This document shows positions 1 to 11,950 of a stretch of DNA of 64,000 nucleotides, in pieces. The position numbers and the translations under genes were made by a program. Location of the stretch: the NCBI GenBank assembly GCA_015680685.1, contig MNCI01034266.1, positions 802,102 to 866,101 of the forward strand, given 5' to 3'. Under the pieces are notes generated by a model that ran no database searches, was not told where the DNA came from, and saw only the letters and a list, made by a program, of their open reading frames with translations. Every line of letters starts with the position of its first letter. Positions within the stretch are counted from its first letter, which is position 1. This DNA comes from Gnetum montanum (taxonomy: Eukaryota > Streptophyta > Gnetopsida > Gnetales > Gnetaceae).

Positions 1-239
1 TCCTAACTCCATCTTGTATGAAAACATAAGCAAATCAAGTGACACCTGTGTAACAAAATGATAAAAATTGATATAACCAATAAAATAATGCTAATAAAAA
101 TGTAGCATACTATGTTAATAATGCATAAACAAGATAAAATGTTAAAAAAAAGGTCATTCAAGTATCCAAGTAACGTCCACCAAGGCTATAAGGCAACACA
201 AGGTAATGCAGGATCAAACATGATTACACACAATTAATT
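1..239. other. AT-rich stretch, no gene seen
   Basis: No coding frame, RNA gene or repeat boundary is recognisable here. By position it should be the interior of element Z (minus strand), just before the RT part of Z that would lie beyond the left edge of the window. That placement is inference from the layout of the related element O. Confidence 0.4.
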
Positions 240-605
240 TTTGGCCTTAGCGAGTCATGGGATTACTAGTATAAGGCCTTAGAAAGCCATGGCTACATGG
301 TGCCAAATGATGATCAAGGATAGTTAAACCCCATCACTAGACATTAATAAAAGGCTAAATAATGGTCAACAAGGCTATAATAGAGGGAATAATATAAATA
401 TAAGAAAACATGAAGTTATGTAGGGGCCATATGAGGCCAAGAAGGTCAACCATGCAAAATTAGGCTAAAAACAAGTCGATACATCATGAAATAAGGTCAA
501 ATCAAATAATATGGGCTACAGGTGGTAAAACATGAATAATACTAGCCAAATAAGGTTATATTTTTCTATTTTTAGGCCTTAGTAGGCCATGGTTTAAGTC
601 TGCAA
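240..605 (-). repeat. Short-unit GGCCTTA array of element Z (distal copy)
   Basis: Degenerate copies of a motif of the form CTAGTTTAAGGCCTTAGNNNGCCATG recur, for example around 243-275, 278-300 and 570-595. The same motif forms arrays in O (8660-8870, 13860-13955, 37060-37400), in I (17580-17830) and in Z (44345-44470). In every case its orientation follows the orientation of the element that carries it. Here it reads in the minus-strand sense, as expected for Z. Confidence 0.6.
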
Positions 606-2635
606 GGTGGTTGGGTAAGTTTGGAGATCAACAAAGGCTATTTCTAGGCTATTTGGACCAAAAAAGCAAGGCTTTTAGGGCTTCCACACTAAACCCACAC
701 TAGATCCATGCTAGCCAGTGTGAAAGGGATGATCCCCAACATGGATGGGACATCCATATAGTTTTCCAATCTTGTTTTGCATAATTTTTGACTTTTGATG
801 GCTTTACATGTTAGTGCAATTGACTGGGGAAGGGAATATGATAGTTTTGTCATCAATTTGAATTCTTGAAACCCCCCAACCAAGCCTAAAAGTTTCTCCC
901 ACACTGGAACCATGCTGGTTAGTGTGGATTCATCATGGATGCAAGTAAAAGAATGTTATCTGGCATCCAAAGGATCAAAATTGGGGTTCAAGGGCCTTTC
1001 CTAGACAACATAGGGCTAGATCTATCAAAATTGGTCACTTTGGATGTCAAAAAGGGTTAAAACGTAGGTTTTAAAGTGACACCCCTAGCTCCACACTAAC
1101 CAACATGGAGGGATAGGAGCTCAATGTAGAGGACCCAAGTCTAGGCCAAAATAGGATAAAAAAGGATTGGATTGGTAGCTGAAACCAAGATCAAGTAGTT
1201 ATGCATCTCCTAGCTATATTTTGAGATTATTTTAGAAGGATTTTCAAGGTTAAATCAAGTTTGGGTCAATATCCATGCTAGTCAACATGGAACTAGGGAG
1301 ATTATTTTAGAAGGATTTTCAAGGTTAAATCAAGTTTGGGTCAATATCCATGCTAGTCAACATGGAACTAGGGTGGAGCAGAGGGAATGCCCTTGCTTTT
1401 TACCTTTAGTATGGTCTCAAGGGAAAATCAACTAAGTTTTCAAGCTTCTAGGGCTATAGACTATGATATCCCAAGGTTTTTGTTGATTTTGGCCAGGTTA
1501 GAAGGTTTTTTAAGGTCATGCATGGTCACACCTCCATAATCCATGTTGGGTAGGATTGCTACAACATGGAGGAGAGGATTTGATGGATTTTAGGAACTAA
1601 AACAAGGTCAAATGAGTGCAATCTTAAGGCTATGAGATCCTAGCCTTTGTTAGTGTGGGTTTTTGATCTCCACGGATGTTTATCTACCATTGAAGAGGGA
1701 AAGGAAACTCATCCAAATTGGCTCCATAGTGCCCAACATAAATGAGGGGGTGCCCAACATGAATAGATCAAAAATACCAAATCTAGTCCAATTCTGACCA
1801 TAATCAATCATGCATGTTAGCTTCCAAGGTTGCTTGTATCTAGGGCTAGGGTTTAGGATCAAAATTAGGTAGTTTTGAGGGTCCCTAGGTGGTTTTATGA
1901 GTTACCTCTTCTAGTTCAATGGTAGTCCCATGTTGTCCAACATGGAACTAGCATTGGGGACCTTAGGGAGTTGAATTTTTGCTAATTTGGGTTGACTTCA
2001 CAAGGTCCATTGGCTTCCAAAGGGGATAACAAGGTTTTAGCACAAGTACAAGGCAATTTACCATCATTTTGGTGTATCTTTGGTAACCCATAAATCTTCC
2101 TAGCTGCATCCATGTTGGCTCCATGATGGCTAGCATGGAAGAAGATAGTTTGTAGTGTAGAAGCTAGGAAGATTATGAAATAGGGTAATTTTGAATAAGG
2201 TTTAGCTATCAGAGCCTACAAGAGGGTTTTTTTGTTAACAAAGGTTAATTTTTAGGTAAATCTTGGAATCTTTGGCCATCCCCTTTCATCCATTCTGGCT
2301 AGCATGAATAGCATCCCTCCCCATTGTGGATCAACTTGGATCCACATTTTTTATCACTTTTGATAAGATTTGACAGGGTTTTGAAGTTTTCAAGGTTGTA
2401 GGGGGCCAAGGTTTAACATTTGGCATTGAAATTAATTAGTTTGAAGGCTCCTAGGAGTTCATGCAATCATCTCTCCTCTTCTCCATGCTAGGCAAGGTGA
2501 CCCTAGCATGGATGGAAGGGGGATGATGCTTCTTTTGGTAATTTTGTTCAATTGTAAGGCATCTTAGGCTTTGGCAAGCTCTAATACGCTCTATAAGTCA
2601 TTAGGTTTGGTTATTATGTTATTTATGGTTGTAGA
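606..2635. repeat. ~188-bp tandem array, left part (element Z)
   Basis: A landmark resembling CCATGCTAGNCAACATGGA returns near 706, 910, 1091, 1273, 1541, 1723, 1928, 2110, 2290 and 2483. Spacing is about 180-205 bases, apart from a local 75-bp duplication near 1273-1348. Units have diverged strongly but keep the landmark and the phase. The array stops abruptly at 2635, where the LTR of element O begins, and resumes at 40631. Tat/Ogre elements are known to carry tandem arrays in non-coding regions, and some of these have seeded satellites. Confidence 0.75.
1223..1373. repeat. 75-bp tandem duplication inside the array
   Basis: Two adjacent copies, starting at 1223 and 1298, read GAGATTATTTTAGAAGG onward through CAACATGGAACTAGGG with no visible difference. 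Copies this alike among heavily diverged 188-bp units show that this duplication is recent. Confidence 0.95.
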
Positions 2636-4283
2636 TGAAACACCACCAAATTTGGACTCTCGCATTTTGACTACAAATTTGTCTAATTGTCAAAAATTGG
2701 CAAATTCTTCTAAGTGTTGAGACTACACTCGCCACTACTAGGACTATGATCTAGAGCATAGTTAGTGTATTTGACATAGATGGCCTAGATTTGCAAACTT
2801 TTCCTAAGTGTCAAGGTAGACGCTCCAAAGCATAGTCAATGTAGTTAGCACACTAATAGATAGTTTTGTAAATTTTCCTAAGTGTCAAGGTAGACGCTAT
2901 TAGGCTTGGTTGGCATAGAAGAAATAATTCAGCAAATTTTCTAACTTCTGAGGCTATGCTTCCTACTACACTCCAAAGCATAGTCAGCATAGTCTACATG
3001 AGGACATTAATTTTTGCCAAACTTTTCTAAGTGTCAGGGCTACACTCTCACTGCTAGGACTATGCTCTAGAGCATAGTTAGTGTAGTCTACATTGAAATA
3101 CATTTTTGGGAAAAATTTGTCTAACTATTGGGACTATGCTCCAAAGTGTAGTTAGCGTAGTCAAGTAGAACTACCTTCAAGAGCTTCTAGAACTCAGCAC
3201 AAGCCTTTATCTTAGTTCCAACATTCCTTCAGAAAGCAAGATTAGCAATTTGAATTTCTTTTACATCCCCCTTTTCCCCCAAACTGTACCTATGCTTGAC
3301 ACCACTCAAGAAAGTGGACAATGTAGTCCTAGAGCATAGTCTCCAAAACTACACTATTTTGCATTGTTTCCAAGTACTTGGTGGTTTGTTTGGCACTTAC
3401 ACATGTATTCTTGGCAGTGTAGGCACACTCTACTAGTCTCATATGGTCCATTGAAGCACACTAATAGAACACCATTTTCTTCAGTGGGAGCATAGTTAGG
3501 GCTAATGTAGTCCCAACTATCCCTTTGCCACATGGTGCCCAATCCACAATTCATGTTATCCCTAGCCCTATAAATACCCCATTATTCCACAATTTAAGGG
3601 TTGACATTTTAAAGCATTTGGCTCGCGAACTTACATCTAGAATGCTCAAGCACCCTAGCACACTTGGCATTTTGATGAACTTTGGAACAACACTTGGCAC
3701 TGTTTCACACCATCACAACACACTTTCACACCACCTAACATCCCATGGACCATCGTAGCTTGCAAGACACTATAGTATCCAACATGAGGTTCATACTTTA
3801 CAACGAATGTTAATTTTTGTAGCTAGACACCCTGACACTTTGACTATGCTACCTACTATGCCTGCCTATACTCTACATACCTCTTCATCTTTTCTTTACA
3901 GTTAACTATGCTCCCCCTATTTGGGGTGTTGTTGCTTTCTCTCGGTCACATCCTACACATTTTTAGCATTTTCTTTCACATTCTCATATTTTTACTTGCA
4001 TTTTTCACTATTTTCCCACACATATTTGCATGTTTGCACTCTCATTTTTGACTAGAAACTTCAACTATGCTCACCCTAGTTGATAGTGTGGACATTGCAA
4101 ACACTGTGCAAACCATTGCATTCATTTTTGCATAACATCTCATAAGTCCCAATTTGATCAATAAGACTATTCTAGGTACCTTACCTCAATTTCTAGTACA
4201 CCTTCACATAGATGTGGGGTCAAGGCTATATGACTGCAAATCCTTTAGTGTACCATTCTAGCCTCTGACAGTTTTGGTCACTA
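2636..4283 (+). repeat. 5' LTR of element O
   Basis: It starts TGAAACACCACC and is similar along its length to 38970-40630 and to the reverse complements of 14761-16363 and 32628-34238. The upstream flank matches nothing upstream of the other LTR, as expected for a 5' LTR at the outer edge. The U3 part (to about 3560) is a run of related segments, each with TTTTCTAAGTGTCAAGG and a palindromic ATGCTCTAGAGCAT motif, followed by a TATA box at 3568. The exact 3' end is uncertain by a few bases. Confidence 0.85.
3568..3577 (+). promoter_or_regulatory. TATA box of the O 5' LTR
   Basis: CTATAAATAC lies in the context CCTAGCCCTATAAATACCCC. The same box is at 39910 in the 3' LTR and, reversed, in the LTRs of I, Z and F. 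It fixes the direction of transcription of each LTR. Confidence 0.75.
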
Positions 4284-4290
4284 TAATTTT

Positions 4291-4306
4291 TTGGCACTAG
4301 GAGCAC
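4291..4306 (+). other. Primer-binding site of element O
   Basis: TTGGCACTAGGAGCAC lies a few bases after the LTR end. The same core, TGGCACTAGAA, follows the 5' LTRs of I (32607-32623), G (23538-23553) and Z (53305-53321). It begins with TGG, the complement of a tRNA CCA end. The tRNA was not identified. Confidence 0.65.
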
Positions 4307-4660
4307 CTTCCCTTGGTTGTTTCCTTGTGTGCTCTTTGCACCTAGGTGTATATTGGTCCCAATCATTAATTCCCTTGGAGTCCTACTTGACAGTACCAGA
4401 GTGTATACCATACACTTGGCCAAATTTTGGGTACTTAGTAGAGTGTAGTCAGCTCCTAGCATAGAGAGTGTAGTTGGATCTAAGCATAGTCCCAGAGTTA
4501 GCCATTTTTTTCATCAATTTACACTTATTCATTTTTCTAAATTTGTATACTTAGCCATTTTCCCTACATTCTTGCACTTAGTCATTTTTTTTCTAGTTGG
4601 CAAAGTTAGCCTCTTTCTACCTTTTGTCAATAGCAACTTTTGCATCTTCCCCTTTTGCAT

Positions 4661-6820
4661 CATGAATCCCAAGTAGCCTTTGACCTCCACTTCAAGCATG
4701 GTTGTTCTCTAGCCTATTTAGCAAGAGATCTAGATTAGCCTCCCTAGAGGTCTCGCCTTGGCAAAACAGAGGTAATCCTTTAGGTTGTAAGACATGCCTC
4801 CCAAGTTCATGGTGCTCAATGATGAGCACTATAACTTCATTTGCACAAAGATCCAAGTAGGGTTATATGTAGACTACCAAGAAATTGATCCCAAATGTAT
4901 TTTTGAGCTTAGACATTAAAATGGGAAGGAATGGTTCCCTTCTACTATGGTCCTTATTCTACTCATAGAGCCCTACTAGTAGATGTTGAATAACCTCATC
5001 TGAAACCTTGGGCATGAGATAGGGATGAAGTACAAGGAGCCCTTGTAGGAGGAGAAGGATGAGTTTGAAGCATGATGACTCATTCCACACCTCATTCTAA
5101 CCTTCAACCTTTGCTTTCATGCCTCCACTATCTCACCCATCTACCTTTCTTAAGATAGTCATTAGTCAAGTATTGCTACCCAAGTCAACACCTATGGTGG
5201 TGACCCACCAAACACAATAGACACACCAGAATGTTGCACTTTCTTTTAGATTTCCTTTTAGCTTGCCCTTCATCATACCTTCATAGACCACTCAATCTGT
5301 TCAATCTATTTAGCCTATTCAGCTCATACAACCTACTTAGCCTATCTAGCCTTCCCTACCAATGACTATTGCACCTATGCAACCTTATGTGCACACCATG
5401 CATATCTCTCAACTACATACAACTTAGGCATCGTTCATCCTACCTATCATGTCAACACCCTTTACAATGGACTAATCTAGAAACACATGGTGGGGGCCTA
5501 GGTGCTATGTCTATGGCATAGTCCATACAATAGGCATAGCACATGGTCACACAACCTAGAGCCAAGTCATGGGCCACCCAAATAGGATAGTAATAAGTAC
5601 TACTGATGTATCCCACCACAAACATCCTAGGTCTAGATCAAGCATTTTAGCTTATTAAAAATCTAACCAAAGAGGTCAAGAAACTTAAGGCCACCTCCTT
5701 TAAAACCATCCATGTGATGGAATTTTACTAGGATAATCCAATCAATCATATAGTTTCATGGTCTCATTACCCTAGTTCACTAAATACAATGGTGAAGGGG
5801 ACCCTAACACTCATCTAATGACCTTCCAGTCTAAATTCCTTTAACTATAGGCATGGATGCATGTAATAATATATGTTTTTATAATGTTCCTAACTGATGA
5901 GGCATTGCATTAGTACGATGTGCTCCCAAGGGCCTCCATCTCTTCTCTAGAGGAGTTGCTCACCCAATTCATCATTCACTTCAAGTATAACTTGAAGTCT
6001 AAGGTGACCTTGCATCAGTTGATGCAAATTAAGCCAAGCTTCTTAGAGCTCATGCAAAAATTCATTCAATGCTAGAGTGTGTCACTCAACGAAATCCATG
6101 AGCCCATCATGAAAACATAGCTTCTAGCCATTTTCAAGTGTGCAATGAGTGACTTCATTAAGTCAAAGCTATATTACATTTCCTTGCAATCCTTGAGCTA
6201 AGCATTCACCCAAATCAAGAGCATTGAGGATGTGATGAAGGCCAGCAAAGACCTAGCCTATGTGACATATAAAAACTTTCACACAAAGAAGGAGAAAGAA
6301 AAGGACAAGGTCAAGCAAGCAATCATAAATATAGAAATGCTGGAAAATGATGCTAAGCCAAACAATTCCAAACTAGTGGCCAAGCCACCTAAGGCTCCAG
6401 CCAATAACAACAAGGTAGCTAGCTCTAGCACTACAATGAACAACTAACCTACATCATTGGTGGCCATTGCAATAGCTACCTCAAGGCCTAACTTTGAGTG
6501 CAAGGATAACTCAAAGTACACATAATTTCCCATCAAGTAGTCAGAGCTCTTGGATGAACTACTTCATGCTAGACACATCTAGTATAAGTAGATGTCTAAG
6601 GATTCTTGTAAGCAGCATGATCAATATTGCGAGCTCCTTAAGAATCGTTCAGCCACACTACCAAACAAGCCTCCAATGTTGAAGCATTTCATGTTGGACC
6701 AATTTTGCCAATATTACCAATTGTAGGGTCATGATATAGATTTTTGCATGGCTTTGTAGGATGATATACAATGCATGATTGATAGGGGTGAGTTGGTCCT
6801 TGATGCAACCAACCTAGTGT
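4661..6820 (+). pseudogene. gag of element O, decayed
   Basis: The gag polyprotein would package element RNA into cytoplasmic particles. The reading frame is broken by many stops. A start-like ATG at 4661 opens a stretch that soon includes DEHYNFICTKIQVGLYVDY near 4828, closely matched in Z. FTKYNGEGDPNTHLMTF (about 5777-5830) is the usual entry to the capsid domain. LPRASISSLEELLTQFI near 5925-5975 belongs to its middle, and a lysine-rich stretch lies at 6232-6447. A C/H-type motif region (DQFCQYYQL, GHDIDFC, then DRGELVLDATN) spans about 6698-6815. The longest open piece is only about 71 residues. Confidence 0.75.
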
Positions 6821-7690
6821 GCCCCCAAAACTAATTGATCATGGTTTATAAGGACCTTCTCAACACAAGTGGTATAGGGTACATCATCAACACTATCAAC
6901 ATTAATTATGCTTCAAACCTATGCATGAACCATTCATGGTTCATGCATCCTCTGGTGATGTTGGGGCCTCCTCAGCATCAACTGGTTCAAGAGCCCCTTT
7001 CATCATCATAGCACCACCTTAGGCACCCATAACACCCTTTGTGGTTAGGATCCTATAGTGTATTACAGTAGCAATAGCATAGTCATCCTTTGTCATAAGT
7101 GCACTACAACGTGTGGACCTCCCACCTACTTGTAGTCCAATGGTGTGCCATGCATCAATCCCTACTTGCCTAAAACTCCATCCTGCAAGCAACACAAACA
7201 AGTAATCAAGATGGTAACCTAGGAGGCCCAACAAGCACCTCATTAATCAAATGCTTAGGTAGCATTGAGAGCAAAGGGCATTATACCCACCAAGGCCTAT
7301 CCCTTTGTCATGTATCCCCATGGCCAAATCAACCAAGAAGGCCACAACAAGCAACCAACAATGGAGTACTAAGGCTCCAAAGCAACTAAGGCAAACAAAG
7401 CCCAAGTCCCCTCCATGAGAGATCCATCTCCTAGGCCGCATGGAGGAGATGAAGGCTAGCAACAAAGTAGTAGATAGTGGAAAGGACTTCTTTGATGCAT
7501 TGGCACAAGTCAAACAGGCTTTAGAACAAAAAAAATATAACACTAAGACTATACAACTTGATCATGGCTTCCTCCACCCACTGTGAAGCATTAGTTCACA
7601 TGTTAACCTTCATTCCTATCATAAAGGGAATCCTAGAAAATGAATAGTCCATTCACGCTATGATGTTGTCTCCTCCTCCATAAGAATCAA
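6821..7690 (+). pseudogene. gag-protease linker of element O
   Basis: This stretch joins the C/H motif of gag to the protease. It includes TPFVVRI near 7031-7050 and SSFVIS near 7087, degenerate relatives of the PFVIRVPP repeat that is clearer in I and Z. Around 7565-7650 the frame reads MASSTHCEALVHMLT followed by FIPIIKGILEN, resembling the helical segment just before the protease in Tat polyproteins. Stops are frequent. The minus-strand open frames here (7019-7543) look like shadows. Confidence 0.5.
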
Positions 7691-7699
7691 GTTCAACAC

Positions 7700-8400
7700 C
7701 CCTAGCATTTCACAATGAGGCAATCAAGGTGGACCTTGAGAAGGGTCAATTCATTACCATACCAATGTTTATCATAATCCATATGGGGCACTGTAGAATC
7801 CACAAGGTACATGTCGATAATGGGGTGGAAATTGATGTCATCCCATACATGGTCATCGACAAGCTTGGTCTTGCCAACCAAATCAAATCAACAAAGAAAA
7901 CATGCCTAAAATCCTTTAACAATTTTCATGTTGTTGTAAGGGGAATCATCATGATAGCCTTCATGGTAGGGGATAATTCCCCACCACCATTAAATTCATT
8001 ATGATTGAAGAGATGTTAGGTTTAAACCTTATCTTAGGTAAGCCCTAGTCAGCCTAGCTGTGGGCCATCTCCTCCCATATCCACCAAGAAATCCACCTTT
8101 TGTATGAAGGTGGAAAGGTTACCATCTATGGTGATAATGTAGCCCCTCTAACTATTAGCAACATTGTTACTGAACAAGGACTAGAGGTAGAGATCCCCAA
8201 CGATGCATCTCCCATGAAGGATGAGGGTGAAACATGTGAGACAGACCATCCTGAGAAACCAATGGGAGCTAATGACCTCCCAAAGAATGCTTTGTGGGTA
8301 GAATTTCCCTTCAACATAGTTGAAAAAGGTCAAGGAAAGTACCGTCCAGGCCCTACATGCTCACTAATCCATACTAGGTTAGGAAGCAACTACATAGCTA
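7700..8400 (+). pseudogene. Aspartic protease of element O, decayed
   Basis: The retropepsin-like protease would cut the polyprotein. The open frame 7729-8004 holds VHVDNGVEIDVIPY at the catalytic site (D-N-G, where D-S/T/N-G is usual), then VIDKLGLANQI. Its continuation, broken by stops, matches the GFNLILGRPWL and IHQEVHLPYEGG segments of I, ending with YEGGKVTIYGDN at 8103. The tail NALWVEFPFNIVEKGQGKYR (about 8287-8345) matches a tail in Z at 44680-44780, so the domain boundary is conserved. After 8400 the frame runs into low-complexity AT-rich sequence and is not convincing as protein. Confidence 0.75.
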
Positions 8401-8659
8401 AGGTATCCCCTTGGTCTAAATTGTGCTATGTGTCTACTCGTTTCCACTTTTGCAAGCTTTTCTTGTTTGCATTTTGTTTGTGTTTTACATTAGCTTGGTT
8501 GTTTTCATTTTATATTATTTTCTTGTATTATGCATATATTTATTTTTTTTGTGCATTTTCACAAAGTTTACATTTTCTCTTGTTTACTCTTTAGCACTTA
8601 GTTTATGCATGAGAACATAAAAATACATAAAAAATCATAAAATTCAAAATTAGAAAAAT
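8401..8659 (+). other. AT-rich low-complexity spacer after the protease
   Basis: T-rich sequence encodes only phenylalanine/leucine/tyrosine-rich peptides. A matching AT-rich spacer separates protease and short-unit array in I (17830-18240) and in Z (44480-44670), so it is part of the element design and not a membrane-protein gene. Confidence 0.5.
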
Positions 8660-8870
8660 GATGTCCCACCATGGCCTTAAACTAGCATTGCATGGCCTAG
8701 AAAGGCCTTAAACTAATACATGACCCACCATGGCCTAAAAACTTACAATCTTCCTTACATCACATGGCCCAAAAAGGCCTTAAACTAGCACTAGGACCCA
8801 GAATGGCCTAAAACTAGCAACACACTATCTACACACACAGTCCAAAATGTCCTAAAACTAGTAATCACTA
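8660..8870 (+). repeat. Short-unit GGCCTTAAACTAG array of O, copy 1
   Basis: Repeated CATGGCCTAGAAAGG and CCTTAAACTAGCA motifs alternate with variable spacers (about 8670-8725, 8775-8860). This array lies directly downstream of the protease and upstream of the antisense ORF. Confidence 0.7.
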
Positions 8871-9239
8871 TGACTCAGTCACATCAACTCATCGCATCAT
8901 TAAACAAATAATAAATTAATGCAAAAGTTTACTCATCCTATACTTCATACAGCAAAAAATCCATTACATCTCATAGAAATCATAGCATGATCATCCACAT
9001 TATATAGCATAAATACACAAAAATGCAAAAATACCCAACAATAGGGCTACATTAGGATGTTCTCAACTAGTGGTGCTAGGTGGGTGTTGGAATCTCTTTT
9101 CATCTGCTATGTTGTTGGGGCCTGTATCATCACCTGGTGCCTGTTAATAGCAACAAAACATACAATCCTATAAGCAAATGTATGATTTGCATCTTAACAC
9201 AAATATCATAAAATAACATAGAAAAACTAACTTGAGAGG

Positions 9240-11860
9240 GTCCTACATTAACCATGTTTGTAGGTAAGCTATCAAGGCCCTCCTCCAAATGTCAAAGGAT
9301 CTTGGCCTCAAATAGCCGCATCGAGTCTTCCTAGCCAAAGTCAACTCCCTCAAGGATCTTGCCTTTATCCATGATGTTCCATGTAGGTAGCTACATGGAA
9401 AATGTAGTAGATGAAGCATCTCTTTAGGGCATGATAATCTCCCTCTTTGGAAAATCACTAACCACTGTGTGATGAGCAAATATCTCACAGTGGAGCTTAG
9501 AACTTGTTGATGTGATACAAGAAAATTAACATTAACCATAGTCTAAGCATCAAAATCTGTAAAGCAACAAAGGAAAAATAACAATATGCATACAAAGCAT
9601 GAGATCCACCTACTATAGGTAGTCTACCATGTCCTCCATGATGCCTTCCATGAAGGCAAACTTGTTTAGTGTCTCTACCCATGGCTTCATGTGGAAGGTA
9701 GGCATAGGTGGTTAACTGCTAGTAGGTACATCTAAGGCTAGACAACAACAATGCAATAAGAAATGACTAAATAGCCAAGGATGCAATAACAAAAGAGCAA
9801 CAATGGATGACAATTTAAATCATTTACCGAGCAAGCCCTCAAGTGTGAGAGTAAGGGGATCTCCCAACAGTACATCATTAAAGAGGCTAGCAAAACCATG
9901 CTCATCAAGGTGGAATAGCCCCTCCACCTCAAACTACTAGAGGGTATCTATAGCTTTGTGCAGCTCCTCCTTGTATGCCTTCTCCATAGCTTGAGGAGAG
10001 GCCATCTCTACCATTGTTTCCACTACTGCTTTAGCAACCCTCTCACCTAATTTACAAACATGAAATTTGATCATTAGCATAGTGTAGCAAAAAAAACTAA
10101 AAATATAAACATAAAAATATATATATAATGCATCTATACATATACTAACCTACAACATTTATGCATAAGCTTGGGATCTTGAGGTGGATCTTCTTAACAC
10201 ATGCTTGTCCAACTATGGATGTAGCCTCCTTTGCTAGACATGGATTCTTGATATTTTCCTTGGAGGGCCTCACTATTTCTACAATATAGTAGTTAGCCTT
10301 ATTCACATCTTGAATAACAACTAGAGGACACTCGCCTACACTATCATGGAAATAGTATGACAATCCCAAATGACCTTTGGTCATCACCTAAGTATGACTC
10401 ATCATTTCTTTCTGGGGGGTCCTATGAGTGAGTGGTTGTAAACATGTGCTTCATCTAAGGCTTAGACTATTTCTCATAGTCCTACACTATCCATTGCTTA
10501 CTATCTCAAACCACCAAAAGCTTCACAAATCTTTGTAGATACATTACAAAGAATTTGAAGTGTATGTGAGACCTTGCTTGGAGGTTGTAGTGTAGCCTAG
10601 TGATCTCTGCATGTAGTTGGTGGTGATGTAGGAGGCCTAGTTAAACCTTGTGCCCACCTACAACATCTTCTTCATCACCTATGCCTACTCCACCCTAAGG
10701 ATTTTTCCTTGGAAGAGCAACTTTGAAAAGGTATAAGCACAAAAGATAGGTTAGAGCTTCTATATCTCATGCACATGCATGTATTTAATTATGATGCCTT
10801 TCTGAGATCAGGTGGATTACAGCCACTCTTTAGCCTCTACTTTATAATCCACCTCTCTATTGGCCTTGTTAACAACCAATGGGCCATCAATGAAGGGGCC
10901 AAAGAGGTTAACAAAGAAGGCCTCATTGAGGTCCAAGACTACTCTCACTCTATGCACGTAAGTGACAAAGTGACATGCATCATTGTTGAAAGAGTCTATG
11001 ATGGTAACCATTTTAGCCACTATAATACTTAGGCTAAGGGCCAAGAAAAGGTCCATTAGCCTAACATATGTGAGCCAACTAGTCAATGTGTCTGAGGCCT
11101 AATGGCACAACCAACATTGTGCCCTCTCAACATCACCATATTTTATGATGAGGGTGGCCTTAGTGCAGCTTGTGGCAATCACCATAACATCTCCTAAAGC
11201 AACTGCAATTGCAACAAAGGAAAAAAATAACATTAGAATTATGCAATAGAAAATCAACAAGTGCATGAGAGCAAGCATAAGAGCCAAAATGATAAGTGCT
11301 TAGTGGCTAGCAAAATTAGCATGAGCCAATAGCAAGCAATACATTGCAAAAATCAGACCACTTATCCTTCGACATAGTATACAGTTCCAAGTGAATTCTG
11401 GAATAAGGTATGCACATGTAGAGTAACAAAGAGAGTGTTGCTCTTGTTGTAGCATGAGAACTTCAACATCTTCCAAATCCTAAATAAGGGACGAATGCCC
11501 CTAGATCCTTGCATCAAACCACCTACTCCATCATCATTAGTAGTTGGCTCATTGAACATAAATCTCAATATGTCCTAGTTGACCCCAGGCAGTAATGTCT
11601 CATTGATGATACTCATAGCCTCTATTGCTAAGTGAGACCACTTCATCAAACTGAAGTGTTGTAGCAAGAAATCTTGGAACTTGGATGCCCCTAGCCAAAA
11701 CCACGCTACTTGATAATCCACCTGCATGTCAGGTGTAGGTGTGTTGGGCAAAGTCTTGCTCATGCAACAAAGAATGCCAACGAGCTCCACAACAACTAGG
11801 ATGGGCTTTAATAACACCTTGCGTCCATGAAAACCATAGACGAACCATTATTATATACTA
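9240..11860 (-). pseudogene. Antisense, multi-exon-like ORF of unknown function between PR and RT
   Basis: On the strand opposite to gag-pol, several stretches stay open: 11817-11362 (one stop), 11287-10817 (one stop) and 10387-10145 (none), plus shorter blocks near 10045-9830, 9720-9610 and 9490-9250. They are separated by AT-rich gaps with splice-like borders. One is a pyrimidine-rich tract ending TTGCAATTGCAG near 11200. Others are a GTTAGTATATG donor-like edge after 10145 and GTAAATGATTT after about 9830. Residues include ILCCMSKTLPNTPTPDM (first block) and FIDGPLVVNKANREVDYK (second block). The first block resembles a plus-strand remnant in Z (43231-43731). I do not recognise the family. 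Extra ORFs, sense or antisense, are known in Tat elements; a captured host gene is the main alternative. Confidence 0.5.
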
Positions 11861-11950
11861 GATGAAAAAATATGTCAAATTAAACTTAGCAAAAATTAAC
11901 ATGACATAGCATAAGTTAGCAAAAATATCTTAAGACTCACTGGGGCCACA

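Noticed and set aside
8100-8594. 164-residue open frame with a hydrophobic tail like a membrane protein
   Set aside because: The first part is the protease tail of O; the rest is T-rich low-complexity spacer also found in I and Z.
8660-8870. Regularly spaced short repeats as a CRISPR array
   Set aside because: Units are degenerate, spacers unequal and the context is a plant retrotransposon.
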